From Polyangiaceae bacterium (GTDB lineage Bacteria; Myxococcota_A; Polyangia; Polyangiales; Polyangiaceae), in the NCBI GenBank assembly GCA_019637295.1, contig JAHBVX010000005.1, forward strand, positions 1 through 64,000: 64,000 nt of DNA, written 5' to 3'. The position numbers and the translations under genes were made by a program. Under the pieces are notes generated by a model. The model made no database searches and was not told the DNA's origin. It worked only from the letters and a program-made list of their open reading frames with translations. How positions within the stretch are numbered: the first letter of the stretch is position 1; each line of letters starts with the position of its first letter. Shown piece by piece: positions 39,126 to 47,505 of this stretch.

Positions 39126-42100
39126 TCAGGGATCGCCCGGCTGCCAGGGCTCCGGCGGCGGCGGCGGCAGCTCGTCGGCCAGCGGCACGAGGGCCAGCGC
39201 GTCGAGCTCGGAGCCGCGCTCCGTGAACACCACCAGTCTCACCGGCCGACCCGGGCGGGCGCCCAGGGAGTCGGGCGCTGGCGCGTGCAGTTCGAGCCAC
39301 TCCTCGCTCTTGGGGACCGGGAGGCGCAGTGATCTGCCCAGGTCTAATCTCGGGTGATCTCGCAGCTTTATTGGCTCTCCCTTGCGATCGTACTTGATGT
39401 TGTCCAGCGGGGGCGCGAGCACCAGGGTGGCGCCCTCCTGCCGGCTGCGCGCGCGCACCAGCACGCGCACCCCCGTGCCGTTGCCGCCCTTCGGCACCGA
39501 CACCAGCAGCTCCGTGCCCAGGTTCGCGCGCCGCCGCAGGCGCTCGAGATCGGCGCCGGACGGGCCGCCCAGGGTCTGGAGCAGGCCGGCCTCGGTGGCG
39601 AGCCCCAGCCCCCCCTGCATCGGATCGGGCACGCCCAGAAATCGGATCAAGGACGGTGCGATCTCGGGCCCGCCCCCGAGCGTGACGATGGCGCTCGCGA
39701 GCGCCACGCGGCTGCTCTGGTAGCGCTCTTCCGCGAAGGCGCGGGCGAGCGAAATCCGAGCGCCCGGCTCGCCGATCGCCGCCAGCGTCTCGGCGATGAA
39801 CGGACGCAGCCGCACGTCGCCGAGGCTCAGCGTGAGCGGCCACACCGCGTCTTTCGAGCGAATGTGGGCGAAAGCGCCGAGCAGCTCGCGCGAGCGGTCG
39901 TAGTCCCGGCTCGAAGCGTCCTTCCACCACTCGACCAGGATCGACGCTCCCCGGGGGTCTCCGGACTCAGCGAGGCTCAGAGCCGCGAGCCGCCGCCAGC
40001 GCAGCTCGCTCGAGCGCAGCAGCTCCACGACCAGCGGCGCCCCCTGGTCGAGGCGGGTCAGCGCGAGCGCGCACCAGCGGCGGACCTCGTCGTCCTCGTC
40101 TCGTCCGAGCGCGAGGCGGAGCGCGGGCGCCGACTCGGGTCGCCGCAGCTCGAACAACAGCTCGGCGGCCTTGCGTCGCACGGCGCGGTCCGCGTCGTCG
40201 AGCAGCGCGGCCAGATCCTCGGCCGCCTCCCCGTCGCCGGACGCGCCCCGCAGGATGGCTGACGGCCAGCCGCGGCCCTCGGCCCGCAGGCCCTGGACCT
40301 CGAAGCGACCGTGGGACGCGCCGAGCTCCCGCAGGCGCTCGCGCAGCGCCCGCAGCACGGCGGCCTCATCCCGGCTGCGGTCCTCGAGCTGCCGCGGATC
40401 CCTGGCGACGTCGAACAGCCGGCACGCGCCGAGGCGTCGCTCGCAGATGAGCCGATGGGGTCCGTGGGCCACCAGCACCTGTTGCTCCGTCTCGGCCAGG
40501 GCGAAGCCCGGCTCCGGCGAGCGGCTCGGGGCTGCCGCCAGGAGGCTCCCCAGGTCCCGACCCCGCAGGCGGGGCGGTCGAGGCACCTGCAGCGCGCCGA
40601 GCACCGTCGGGAGCAGATCGATGGTCTGCACCACCTCCGTGACCCGCGTGCGGGCGACGCTCCCGGGCGCGCTGACCACCAGCGGCACCCTCACCTGCTC
40701 CTCGTACACCGTCGTCCCGTGATAGCGACCGCCATGGTCGCCGAACTCTTCGCCATGATCCGCGGTGACGATCACGACGCCCTGGGGCCGATGCTCGCGA
40801 AAGAGCCGGACCAGCGATCCCAACGTGCGATCGGCGAAGGCGATCTCCGAGTCGTAGCGATCCACGTCCCGCGGCCCGAAGGGGTGGTCGGGGTGAGCCT
40901 CGTAGGGCTCGTGCGGCGCGAACAGGTGAACCCAGAGAAACTGACGCTTGTCGGCTGGTTCCGCCGTGAGGTAGCGCCGGACCTGCTCGACCCGCGGTGG
41001 TCCCTCCAAGAACTCGACCTTGCGGTACTCGAAGCCCAAGAAGGTGGAGGAAAACGGCTCGAAGCGCGGCGCGTCGATGAAGAACACCGCCGGCGGATAG
41101 AAGGCCGCGGTGCGGTAGCCGTAGGTCCGGAGCAGCGACGCCCAGGTGTCCGAGTCCTGCCCCGCACCTTGCAGCAACAGCGGTCGCATGTACTTGCCAG
41201 TCATCAGTGACGTGATGGAGTAGGACGTGTGCGGTGTGGCTGCGTACGCGTACTCGAACAGCGCCCCTTCCCGCGCCAGTGCGTCCAAGTGCGGCGTCGT
41301 CGCGCGCGGGTAGCCATAGCTACTGACGTGGTCGGCGCGCAGGGCGTCGATGGTCACCAGCAGGATGTCCCGATCCCGCCAGTCGAGCGCGGAGGGGGCG
41401 GCGGGTGTGGCAGCGCAGCCTGGGCCGTCGCACGGCGCGTCGCGCAGCTCCGGCGGCGGCGAGATGAGCGCCACGCCGTGCACGAGGGAGCTCGAGAGCT
41501 GGCCGCGCTCGCTGAGCAAGAGCCGGAAGTTGTCGAAGTGGCCGAAGCGCTTGCTGCTCGGAACCAGCGCCGCGACGGCCAGCGTCGTGCCCGCGGCGAT
41601 CAGGCCCAAGGCCCACCCCGAGCGATGGCTCGGACGCCCGCGCGCCCCACGGCTCAGCGCCACGGCGCCGAGCGACGCCGACAGCAGCGCGAGGCCCTGC
41701 AGCGCCAGGTGAAACGCGGGGTAGAGCCGCACGAGCACCGTGCGATCGAGCAGCAGCAGTCCGAGCGCGCCGAGCAGCAGCCCCGCGCTGACGGAGCGCG
41801 GGTGGGAGTCCAGCCAGCGGCGCATCGCGGGGGCCGCGACCCAACCCAGCGCCGCCGCCGCAACGCCGACGAGCAGCGCGAACCCGCCGCGCGCAGGCAG
41901 CGTCGCCAGGTGCCGCCCGCCGCCCACTCCCCACGCGACCGCGCTGGCCGCCAGGCCCAGGCACGCCGGCAGCACCGCGCGCGGCGCGTGCAGCGCGCGC
42001 AGGGTCGTGACCCCGAGCAGGCCCACGACGGCGGCGCACGCCAACAGCGCCGGCGCGAGGTAGCCGAGGCCGAACTGCAGCTCCCACACGCTCGCGACCT

Positions 42101-42197
42101 GGGCGCGGCCCAAGAGCAGCACGGCCGTGAGCTCCAGCGTGAGCAGCCCCAGCGCCCCGCACCACGCGGCGACCGAATCCGCTCGCCAGTCAGGCAT
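39126..42197 (-). CDS. Membrane sulfatase-fold protein with HEAT repeats, Cys replaced by Thr
   Basis: 1023 residues. About seven hydrophobic segments fill residues 1-215. A sulfatase/alkaline-phosphatase domain spans ~275-600: metal residues in VTIDALRADH, then TPHTSYSITSLMTGK, HLFAPHEPY and TADHGEEFGDHG. HEAT-like repeats (~640-850) and a beta-rich C-terminus follow. At the place where sulfatases have C-x-P-S-R, this protein has TSYSI, so no formylglycine can form. A Thr nucleophile recalls LtaS and phosphoethanolamine transferases, making a membrane phosphotransferase or phosphodiesterase role more likely than sulfate hydrolysis. Confidence 0.7.
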   Translation of the reverse strand: MPDWRADSVAAWCGALGLLTLELTAVLLLGRAQVASVWELQFGLGYLAPALLACAAVVGLLGVTTLRALHAPRAVLPACLGLAASAVAWGVGGGRHLATLPARGGFALLVGVAAAALGWVAAPAMRRWLDSHPRSVSAGLLLGALGLLLLDRTVLVRLYPAFHLALQGLALLSASLGAVALSRGARGRPSHRSGWALGLIAAGTTLAVAALVPSSKRFGHFDNFRLLLSERGQLSSSLVHGVALISPPPELRDAPCDGPGCAATPAAPSALDWRDRDILLVTIDALRADHVSSYGYPRATTPHLDALAREGALFEYAYAATPHTSYSITSLMTGKYMRPLLLQGAGQDSDTWASLLRTYGYRTAAFYPPAVFFIDAPRFEPFSSTFLGFEYRKVEFLEGPPRVEQVRRYLTAEPADKRQFLWVHLFAPHEPYEAHPDHPFGPRDVDRYDSEIAFADRTLGSLVRLFREHRPQGVVIVTADHGEEFGDHGGRYHGTTVYEEQVRVPLVVSAPGSVARTRVTEVVQTIDLLPTVLGALQVPRPPRLRGRDLGSLLAAAPSRSPEPGFALAETEQQVLVAHGPHRLICERRLGACRLFDVARDPRQLEDRSRDEAAVLRALRERLRELGASHGRFEVQGLRAEGRGWPSAILRGASGDGEAAEDLAALLDDADRAVRRKAAELLFELRRPESAPALRLALGRDEDDEVRRWCALALTRLDQGAPLVVELLRSSELRWRRLAALSLAESGDPRGASILVEWWKDASSRDYDRSRELLGAFAHIRSKDAVWPLTLSLGDVRLRPFIAETLAAIGEPGARISLARAFAEERYQSSRVALASAIVTLGGGPEIAPSLIRFLGVPDPMQGGLGLATEAGLLQTLGGPSGADLERLRRRANLGTELLVSVPKGGNGTGVRVLVRARSRQEGATLVLAPPLDNIKYDRKGEPIKLRDHPRLDLGRSLRLPVPKSEEWLELHAPAPDSLGARPGRPVRLVVFTERGSELDALALVPLADELPPPPPEPWQPGDP

Positions 42198-42215
42198 GGA
42201 TCGAGCGTGCGCGCG

Positions 42216-42689
42216 TCAGCGAAACTCGACGCTGACGACCTCGTACTTGCGGGTGCCCGCGGGGAGCTTGATCGTGACTTCGTCGCCGGGCTCCCGGCCG
42301 ATCAGCGCGCGGGCCAGCGGCGCCGACACGCTGATGGTGCCTTCGTCGAGGTTCGCCTCGTCCGCCCCGACGATTTGGTAGGTCACCTCCTCCTCGGTAT
42401 CCAGATTGGTCAGGGTGACCACGGCGCCGAAGCGGACCCGGGTCCCCGTGAGCTTGCTCGGGTCGATCACCTCGGCGCGGCTGAGCTTGTCCTCGATGTC
42501 CTTGATGCGCGCCTCGACCATGCCCTGGCGCTCCTTGGCGGCGTGGTATTCCGCGTTCTCGCTCAGGTCGCCGTGCTCGCGGGCGACCCCGATCTCGCGA
42601 GAAATCTTGGGGCGCTCTTCCTTCAGCCGGCTGAGCTCCTCGCGCAGCTTCTCGGCTCCAGCGGGTGTCATCGGGACCTTCTCGATCAT
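42216..42689 (-). CDS. greA: Transcription elongation factor GreA
   Basis: 157 residues from the ATG at 42689 ([11 protein letters not shown]). The N-terminal coiled coil has the acidic tip GDLSENAEY that enters the RNA polymerase secondary channel, followed by the C-terminal globular domain ([20 protein letters not shown]). It stimulates cleavage of backtracked RNA. Two ATG codons further upstream would give extended forms that are not typical. It is divergent from bamD across a 92-nt gap. Confidence 0.95.
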   Translation of the reverse strand: MIEKVPMTPAGAEKLREELSRLKEERPKISREIGVAREHGDLSENAEYHAAKERQGMVEARIKDIEDKLSRAEVIDPSKLTGTRVRFGAVVTLTNLDTEEEVTYQIVGADEANLDEGTISVSAPLARALIGREPGDEVTIKLPAGTRKYEVVSVEFR

Positions 42690-42781
42690 CGCGCGACCAC
42701 GGTACCCCAAGGGAGGCCCCGATCAAGCCCGTTCGTTCGGGCCTTGCGGCGCGCCGATCGAGCCGCTACCACGCCATCACC

Positions 42782-43600
42782 ATGCGCTCCGCTCGTGCGC
42801 TCATCCTCGCGTTGGGCCTCGCGTTTTCCGCGGGTGGCTGCAAGGCCAGCCGTCCCGCCGACAGCCCCCTCGAGTACACCGAGAACGCCAAGCGGGACTA
42901 CGACGAGGCGCTCGACGCGTATTTCGACCGGGACTGGGAGCAGGCGACGCTGCTGCTGCGGGAGGTCAAGCGCAAGTATGGCTACAGCCGCTACGCTCGG
43001 CTCGCCGACCTGCGCATCGCGGACGCCGAGTACAATCAGGAGAAGTGGGCCGAGTCGATCGGCTCCTACAAGGCCTTCGTCCACGACTACCCCAACGACC
43101 CGGAGGTCCCGTACGCGCGGTATCGGATCAGCAAGGCGCTGTTCCAGCAGGCGAGCCCGTCCTTGCTGCTGCCCCCGCTCGAAGAGCGGGATCTGGCCAG
43201 CGTGCACGAGTCCTACGCCAGCCTGCGCGCGATGCTCCAGGACTATCCGGGCTACAAGCACACCCGCGAGCTCGAGTACATGCTCGAGGCCGTCAGCGGC
43301 CTGCTCGCGCGTCACGAGCTGTACGTGGCGCGCTTCTACCTGGCCGAGGACCGCTTCGAGGCGGCGGTGGCGCGCTGTCAGTACGCCTTGCGCAAGTTCG
43401 AGGGCTCGGGGCTCGAGCCCGAGGCGATGCTGCTGCTCGGCGAGACCTACATGAAGATGAAGAAGCGCGGCAAGGCGCGCGCCGTGCTCGAGCAGCTGCT
43501 CGCTAGCTACCCCGCGAGCCCCTTCAAGATCCCTGCCACGAACTTCCTGCGCATGCTCGGGGGCGCACCACCCGAGCCCCCGCCGAGCGGCACGAACTGA
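42782..43600 (+). CDS. bamD: Outer-membrane assembly lipoprotein BamD
   Basis: 272 residues. The lipoprotein signal ends SAGGCKA. TPR-like repeats follow: DEALDAYFDRDWEQATLLLR, YNQEKWAESIGSYKAFVHDY and the final MKMKKRGKARAVLEQLLASY. Size and repeat arrangement fit BamD/YfiO, the essential periplasmic partner of BamA. It is 7 nt upstream of an NtrC-family regulator, suggesting co-transcription. Confidence 0.88.
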   Translation: MRSARALILALGLAFSAGGCKASRPADSPLEYTENAKRDYDEALDAYFDRDWEQATLLLREVKRKYGYSRYARLADLRIADAEYNQEKWAESIGSYKAFVHDYPNDPEVPYARYRISKALFQQASPSLLLPPLEERDLASVHESYASLRAMLQDYPGYKHTRELEYMLEAVSGLLARHELYVARFYLAEDRFEAAVARCQYALRKFEGSGLEPEAMLLLGETYMKMKKRGKARAVLEQLLASYPASPFKIPATNFLRMLGGAPPEPPPSGTN

Positions 43601-43607
43601 GGCGACC

Positions 43608-45053
43608 ATGGCCCAGGAACGCGAAGCGCTCTCGACCGTGGCCCCCACCGTCCTGGTGGTGGATGACGAGAAGAACATTCGCCGCACCCTCGAGATGGTG
43701 CTCAGTGGAGAGGGTTACCGCGTGCTCGAGGCCGAGAACGCCGAAGACGCCCTCGCGCTGCTGAACAGCCCTTCTGCTCCGGTGGACCTGGCCATCTTCG
43801 ATCTCAAGCTGCCCAAGATGAGCGGGCTCGAGGCGCTGCAGAAGCTGCGAGCGGACGACGTGGAGCTGCCGGTGATCGTGATCAGCGGACATGCCACGGT
43901 CCACGACGCGGTCAACGCCATCAAGCTCGGCGCGAGCGACTTCTTCGAGAAGCCGCTCAATCGCGAGCGGGTGCTGGTCAGCGTCCAGAACTGCATCCGC
44001 ACCGCCCGTCTGTCGCGGACCGTCGAGCAGATGCGCGAGGAGTTGCTCGCGCGCTATGAGATGATCGGCGCCAGCCCCGCGATGCAGCGGCTCTACCAAG
44101 AGATCGACAAGGTGGCGCCCACCAAGGCCAGCGTGCTCATCACCGGGGAGAGCGGCACCGGCAAGGAGCTCGTCAGCCGTGCCATCCATCGGCTCAGTCC
44201 GCGCCGCGACGCCCCGTTCATCAAGGTCAACTGCGCGGCCATCCCGCGCGAGCTGATCGAGAGCGAGCTGTTCGGCCACGAGAAGGGCTCCTTCACCGGG
44301 GCGCAGGCTCGCAAGCGAGGCTTCTTCGAGCAAGCGCACGGCGGCACGTTGTTCCTGGACGAGATTGGCGACATGGACCTGGCCGCTCAAGCCAAGGTGC
44401 TGCGTGCCCTGCAGAACGGCGAGGTCATTCGGGTGGGGTCGGAGCACGTGATCCAGGTCGATGTGCGCGTGCTCGCTGCGACGAACAAGGAGCTGGCCAA
44501 GGCGGTCTCTGCCGGCAATTTCCGCGAGGATCTGTTCTTCCGGTTGGACGTATTCCCCATTCGCGTGCCCGCGTTGCGGGAGCGCTCCGAGGACATTCCC
44601 ATCCTGGCGGATGCGTTCGCGCAGGCGTTCTGCAAGGACAACGGCCTGCGCAACAAGCGCATGGATCCGAGCGTGCTCGAGACCCTGCGCCGGCGCCAGT
44701 GGCCGGGGAACGTGCGCGAGCTGAAGAACGTGGTGGAGCGAGCAGCGATCCTGTCGAGCGATGTCATCACCATCGCGGATCTGCCCGAGGATCCCCATGA
44801 CAGCCCGTTCGAGGACGACGACACACCGGCGGTGCGTGCATTGCCCCTGGGCGCGCACCCGCCCGGGCTGTCCGAGTCCGGCGAGCGGCTGACGCTGCGC
44901 GAGTACCGCGATGCGGCGGAGCGGGCCTACATCGTGGCGACCCTCCAAGCGTTGGACTGGAACATCTCCAAGACCGCCGTCACGCTGGGCGTGGAGCGGA
45001 CGAACTTGCACAAGAAGATCCGCGCCTACGGCATCTCCCGCGGCGGCTCATGA
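43608..45053 (+). CDS. Sigma-54-dependent response regulator (NtrC family)
   Basis: 481 residues: receiver domain with phospho-Asp in [13 protein letters not shown] (~15-130), AAA+ domain with Walker A GESGTGKE (~165-395), and a Fis-type helix-turn-helix at the C-terminus ([20 protein letters not shown]). The sigma-54-contact loop reads GSFTGA instead of GAFTGA, a tolerated variant. No cognate kinase is adjacent, so the phosphodonor is unknown. Its place after bamD hints at control of envelope functions; that link is contextual only. It overlaps the esterase gene by 4 nt. Confidence 0.93.
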   Translation: MAQEREALSTVAPTVLVVDDEKNIRRTLEMVLSGEGYRVLEAENAEDALALLNSPSAPVDLAIFDLKLPKMSGLEALQKLRADDVELPVIVISGHATVHDAVNAIKLGASDFFEKPLNRERVLVSVQNCIRTARLSRTVEQMREELLARYEMIGASPAMQRLYQEIDKVAPTKASVLITGESGTGKELVSRAIHRLSPRRDAPFIKVNCAAIPRELIESELFGHEKGSFTGAQARKRGFFEQAHGGTLFLDEIGDMDLAAQAKVLRALQNGEVIRVGSEHVIQVDVRVLAATNKELAKAVSAGNFREDLFFRLDVFPIRVPALRERSEDIPILADAFAQAFCKDNGLRNKRMDPSVLETLRRRQWPGNVRELKNVVERAAILSSDVITIADLPEDPHDSPFEDDDTPAVRALPLGAHPPGLSESGERLTLREYRDAAERAYIVATLQALDWNISKTAVTLGVERTNLHKKIRAYGISRGGS

Positions 45054-45862
45054 CCCGAGGCTCTGGCCGAGGCGGGCTCGTTGGCTCCGGCAGTCCGGCA
45101 CCCCGAGTCGTGGCCGGAGCCACACCCGCGGTGCTCGCCGTTCATGGCTTTGGCGGCACTCCCCTGGAGATCGAGCTCGCGGTCGACGTCGCGGCGCGTC
45201 TCGGACTCGCGGCTCGCGCGCCCTTGCTGCCGGGGCATGGCAAGCACGCTCAGCACCTCGCCCGGACGGGCTGGGCCGACTGGTCTCGGTCCGTGGAGGA
45301 TGCGCTGACGGAGCTGACCGCCACGGGCGACCGCGTGATCGCCGTCGGCTTGTCCCTGGGCTCGTTGCTCGCCACCCACGCCGCCTTGCGAGCGCCGGAG
45401 CGGGTGGCAGGCCTGGTGCTCTTGGCCAACGCGTTCTGGCTCCGCGCACCCTTCCCGGACTGGGCGCTGTGGGCCGTGGACCGACTGCGGCTGCCGGACG
45501 TGCACCTGCCCAAGCCGAGCGCCGACATCCAAGACCCGATCGCCCGCGGCAATCACCTGACCCTCAGCGCCCAGCCGTCACGCGCGGCGGCAGAGGTGTG
45601 GCGCGCAGGCCGCCGGCTGCGGGCACGTCTGCACCAGGTGCGTTGTCCGGTGCTGATCCTGCACGGCAGCGCCGACCGCGTCTGTCCCGTCAGCAACGCG
45701 CATCGGGTCGCGAGTCGGCTGGGCAGCTCCGACGTCACCGTCAAGACCTTCGACCGCTCGGGGCACATCGTGACCCGGGATCACGATCGGGACGCCGTCG
45801 CGCGTGAGCTCGAGCAGTTCTTTCGACGGCTGAGCGGCCCTCAACGCCCAGTGGAGCCGTAG
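45050..45862 (+). CDS. Alpha/beta hydrolase, carboxylesterase or monoacylglycerol-lipase-like
   Basis: 270 residues. Oxyanion region VLAVHGFGGTPLE, nucleophile elbow AVGLSLGSL, Asp in LILHGSADRVCP and His in RSGHIVTRD give a complete Ser-Asp-His triad typical of the EstA/carboxylesterase Est30 type. No signal peptide, so probably cytoplasmic. It follows the NtrC-type regulator by a 4-nt overlap, and its 3' end overlaps dut by 22 nt in convergent orientation. Confidence 0.85.
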   Translation: MTRGSGRGGLVGSGSPAPRVVAGATPAVLAVHGFGGTPLEIELAVDVAARLGLAARAPLLPGHGKHAQHLARTGWADWSRSVEDALTELTATGDRVIAVGLSLGSLLATHAALRAPERVAGLVLLANAFWLRAPFPDWALWAVDRLRLPDVHLPKPSADIQDPIARGNHLTLSAQPSRAAAEVWRAGRRLRARLHQVRCPVLILHGSADRVCPVSNAHRVASRLGSSDVTVKTFDRSGHIVTRDHDRDAVARELEQFFRRLSGPQRPVEP

Positions 45863-46290
45863 CCGCCGCCGGCGCGTGAGGTGACGTCGAGGGCAGCGAC
45901 GCACTCGAGCGTCGCTCGCACCACGGGGCTGATCACGAGCTGGGCGATGCGCGCGAGCGGCTCGATCACGAGCGCGCGGTCGCCGTGGTTGATGAGCACG
46001 ATGCCCACCTCTCCGCGGTAATCCGAGTCGATGGTGCCTGGGCTGTTGAGCACCGTGACGCCGTCCTTCAGTGCCCAGCCCGACCGGGGCCTGACTTGAC
46101 CTTCGAAGCCGCTGGGGATGGCGAGCGCGAGGCCGGTCGGGATCAGCCGGCGCGCCCCGGGCTCCAAGGTGACGGGCTCGCCCAGCGCCGCGCACAGGTC
46201 CAGCCCCACCGAGCCCGACGTCTGGTAGGCGGGCAGCGGCACCACGACCGGGCCGACCCGGCAGACCTCGATGCGGGCCTCGCTGGTCAT
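45841..46290 (-). CDS. dut: dUTP diphosphatase
   Basis: 149 residues of a trimeric dUTPase: motif 1 GSVGLDLCA, motif 2 RPRSGWAL, motif 3 LNSPGTIDSDYRGEV with the catalytic Asp, motif 4 RIAQLVISPV, motif 5 RAGGGYGSTGR. It removes dUTP and supplies dUMP for thymidylate synthesis. It overlaps the MoxR gene by 4 nt. Its C-terminus is opposite the end of the esterase gene. Confidence 0.95.
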   Translation of the reverse strand: MTSEARIEVCRVGPVVVPLPAYQTSGSVGLDLCAALGEPVTLEPGARRLIPTGLALAIPSGFEGQVRPRSGWALKDGVTVLNSPGTIDSDYRGEVGIVLINHGDRALVIEPLARIAQLVISPVVRATLECVAALDVTSRAGGGYGSTGR

Positions 46291-47453
46291 CCGAGCTCGG
46301 CGAAGCGACCGCTCTTGAGCGTAGCGTCGAGCAACTGCCGCACCCGCTGCTCGAGCTGACGTGCGCTCGGATCCGGCATCTGCGCCAGCGCCGTCTTGAT
46401 CTCGCCCAGGCTCTTGAGCTGACTGAAGAGCTGCAAGTCGCTCGGTGGGGAGGCGCCCGTGAGCACCAAGCGAATGCGGTCCACCTCGGCGCTGAGCGCC
46501 TCGAGCCCGATGCCCATGGCGCCGACCCGGCGCCGCTCCGGGTGCTCGCGGTAGAACGCCTCGAGCACGGGCTGTACGATCTGTTCGAGGATCGGAGCCT
46601 GGTCCTCCGCGTTCCAGGTGTGCTTGAGCACGAACAGGTCACTGGAGTCGGCCGAGGTGCGGCCGTCGAGGTAGGCGCTGGCGGCGAACAGCTTCAGCAT
46701 CTTGACCACTCGCCGGTCGCTCACGCTGATGCCCTCCGCGCGGATCTGGAAGATCAGCCCCTTGTAGGTGGAGAGGAAGGCCTCGCTGAAATTCAGGCGG
46801 CGGGCGAGCTCCTCGGTCATGGCGTGGATGTCGGCGGCGCTCACCAGCGGTTCCACCTTGGTGCGCCGGAGCTGCTTGACCTCGTGGTTCACGCCCAACG
46901 TGAGCAGATCGTTGAAGTGGTAAGCGTCGAGGTTGTCGCTGCGAATGCGCAGCAAGAACCGATCGAACAGCGCGCTCAGGGACTCGTCCGAGGGCACCTC
47001 GTTGCTGGCCCCGAAGGCGCTGATGAGCGGGCAGCGCACCACCTGCCCCCCGGAGGAGTACAGGCGCTCGTTCAGCAGCGTGAGCAGCGCGTTGAGGATC
47101 GCGCTGTTGCTCTTGAACACCTCGTCCAGAAACACGATCTCGGCTTCGGGGAGCATGTCCGCGGTGCGCCTGCGGTAGTGCCCGTCCCGGAAGGCCTGAA
47201 TGTCCACTGGGCCGAAGATCTCGTTCGGCTCGGTGAACCGTGTCAGCAGATACTCGAAGTAGCGCGCATCGAGCAGGTGCGCGAGGGTGCGAAGCAGCGC
47301 GCTCTTGGCCGTTCCCGGCGGGCCGATCAAGACGGCATGCTCGCGGGCCACGACTGCGATCAAGAGCAGTCGAATGACCTCGCTCTTGCCCAGGAACTGC
47401 GCGTCGAGGGTCTCGCCGGCCTGCCGGAGACGCTGATGTAGAGGGGTCGACAT
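46287..47453 (-). CDS. MoxR/RavA-type AAA+ ATPase
   Basis: 388 residues. Walker A GPPGTAKSAL, Walker B IVFLDEVFKSNS, sensor 1 near AFGASNEVP and arginine-containing sensor 2 region (EELARRLNFS). The C-terminal ~120 residues are helical and include ELRRTK-type basic segments. RavA-like AAA proteins work as chaperones for VWA-domain partners; none is adjacent, unlike many moxR loci. It lies directly upstream of dut in the same transcript. Confidence 0.85.
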   Translation of the reverse strand: MSTPLHQRLRQAGETLDAQFLGKSEVIRLLLIAVVAREHAVLIGPPGTAKSALLRTLAHLLDARYFEYLLTRFTEPNEIFGPVDIQAFRDGHYRRRTADMLPEAEIVFLDEVFKSNSAILNALLTLLNERLYSSGGQVVRCPLISAFGASNEVPSDESLSALFDRFLLRIRSDNLDAYHFNDLLTLGVNHEVKQLRRTKVEPLVSAADIHAMTEELARRLNFSEAFLSTYKGLIFQIRAEGISVSDRRVVKMLKLFAASAYLDGRTSADSSDLFVLKHTWNAEDQAPILEQIVQPVLEAFYREHPERRRVGAMGIGLEALSAEVDRIRLVLTGASPPSDLQLFSQLKSLGEIKTALAQMPDPSARQLEQRVRQLLDATLKSGRFAELG

Positions 47454-47505
47454 GGTACGGCTCGGACCCTATCACGACCCAGTCGCGGAGCGGATCCCCG
47501 GACAC

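Noticed and set aside
15864-42197. The FGE/SUMF1-like lipoprotein as activator of the sulfatase-fold protein
   Set aside because: The sulfatase-fold protein has no Cys to convert to formylglycine, the genes are 22 kb apart, and FGE-like domains occur widely without that role.
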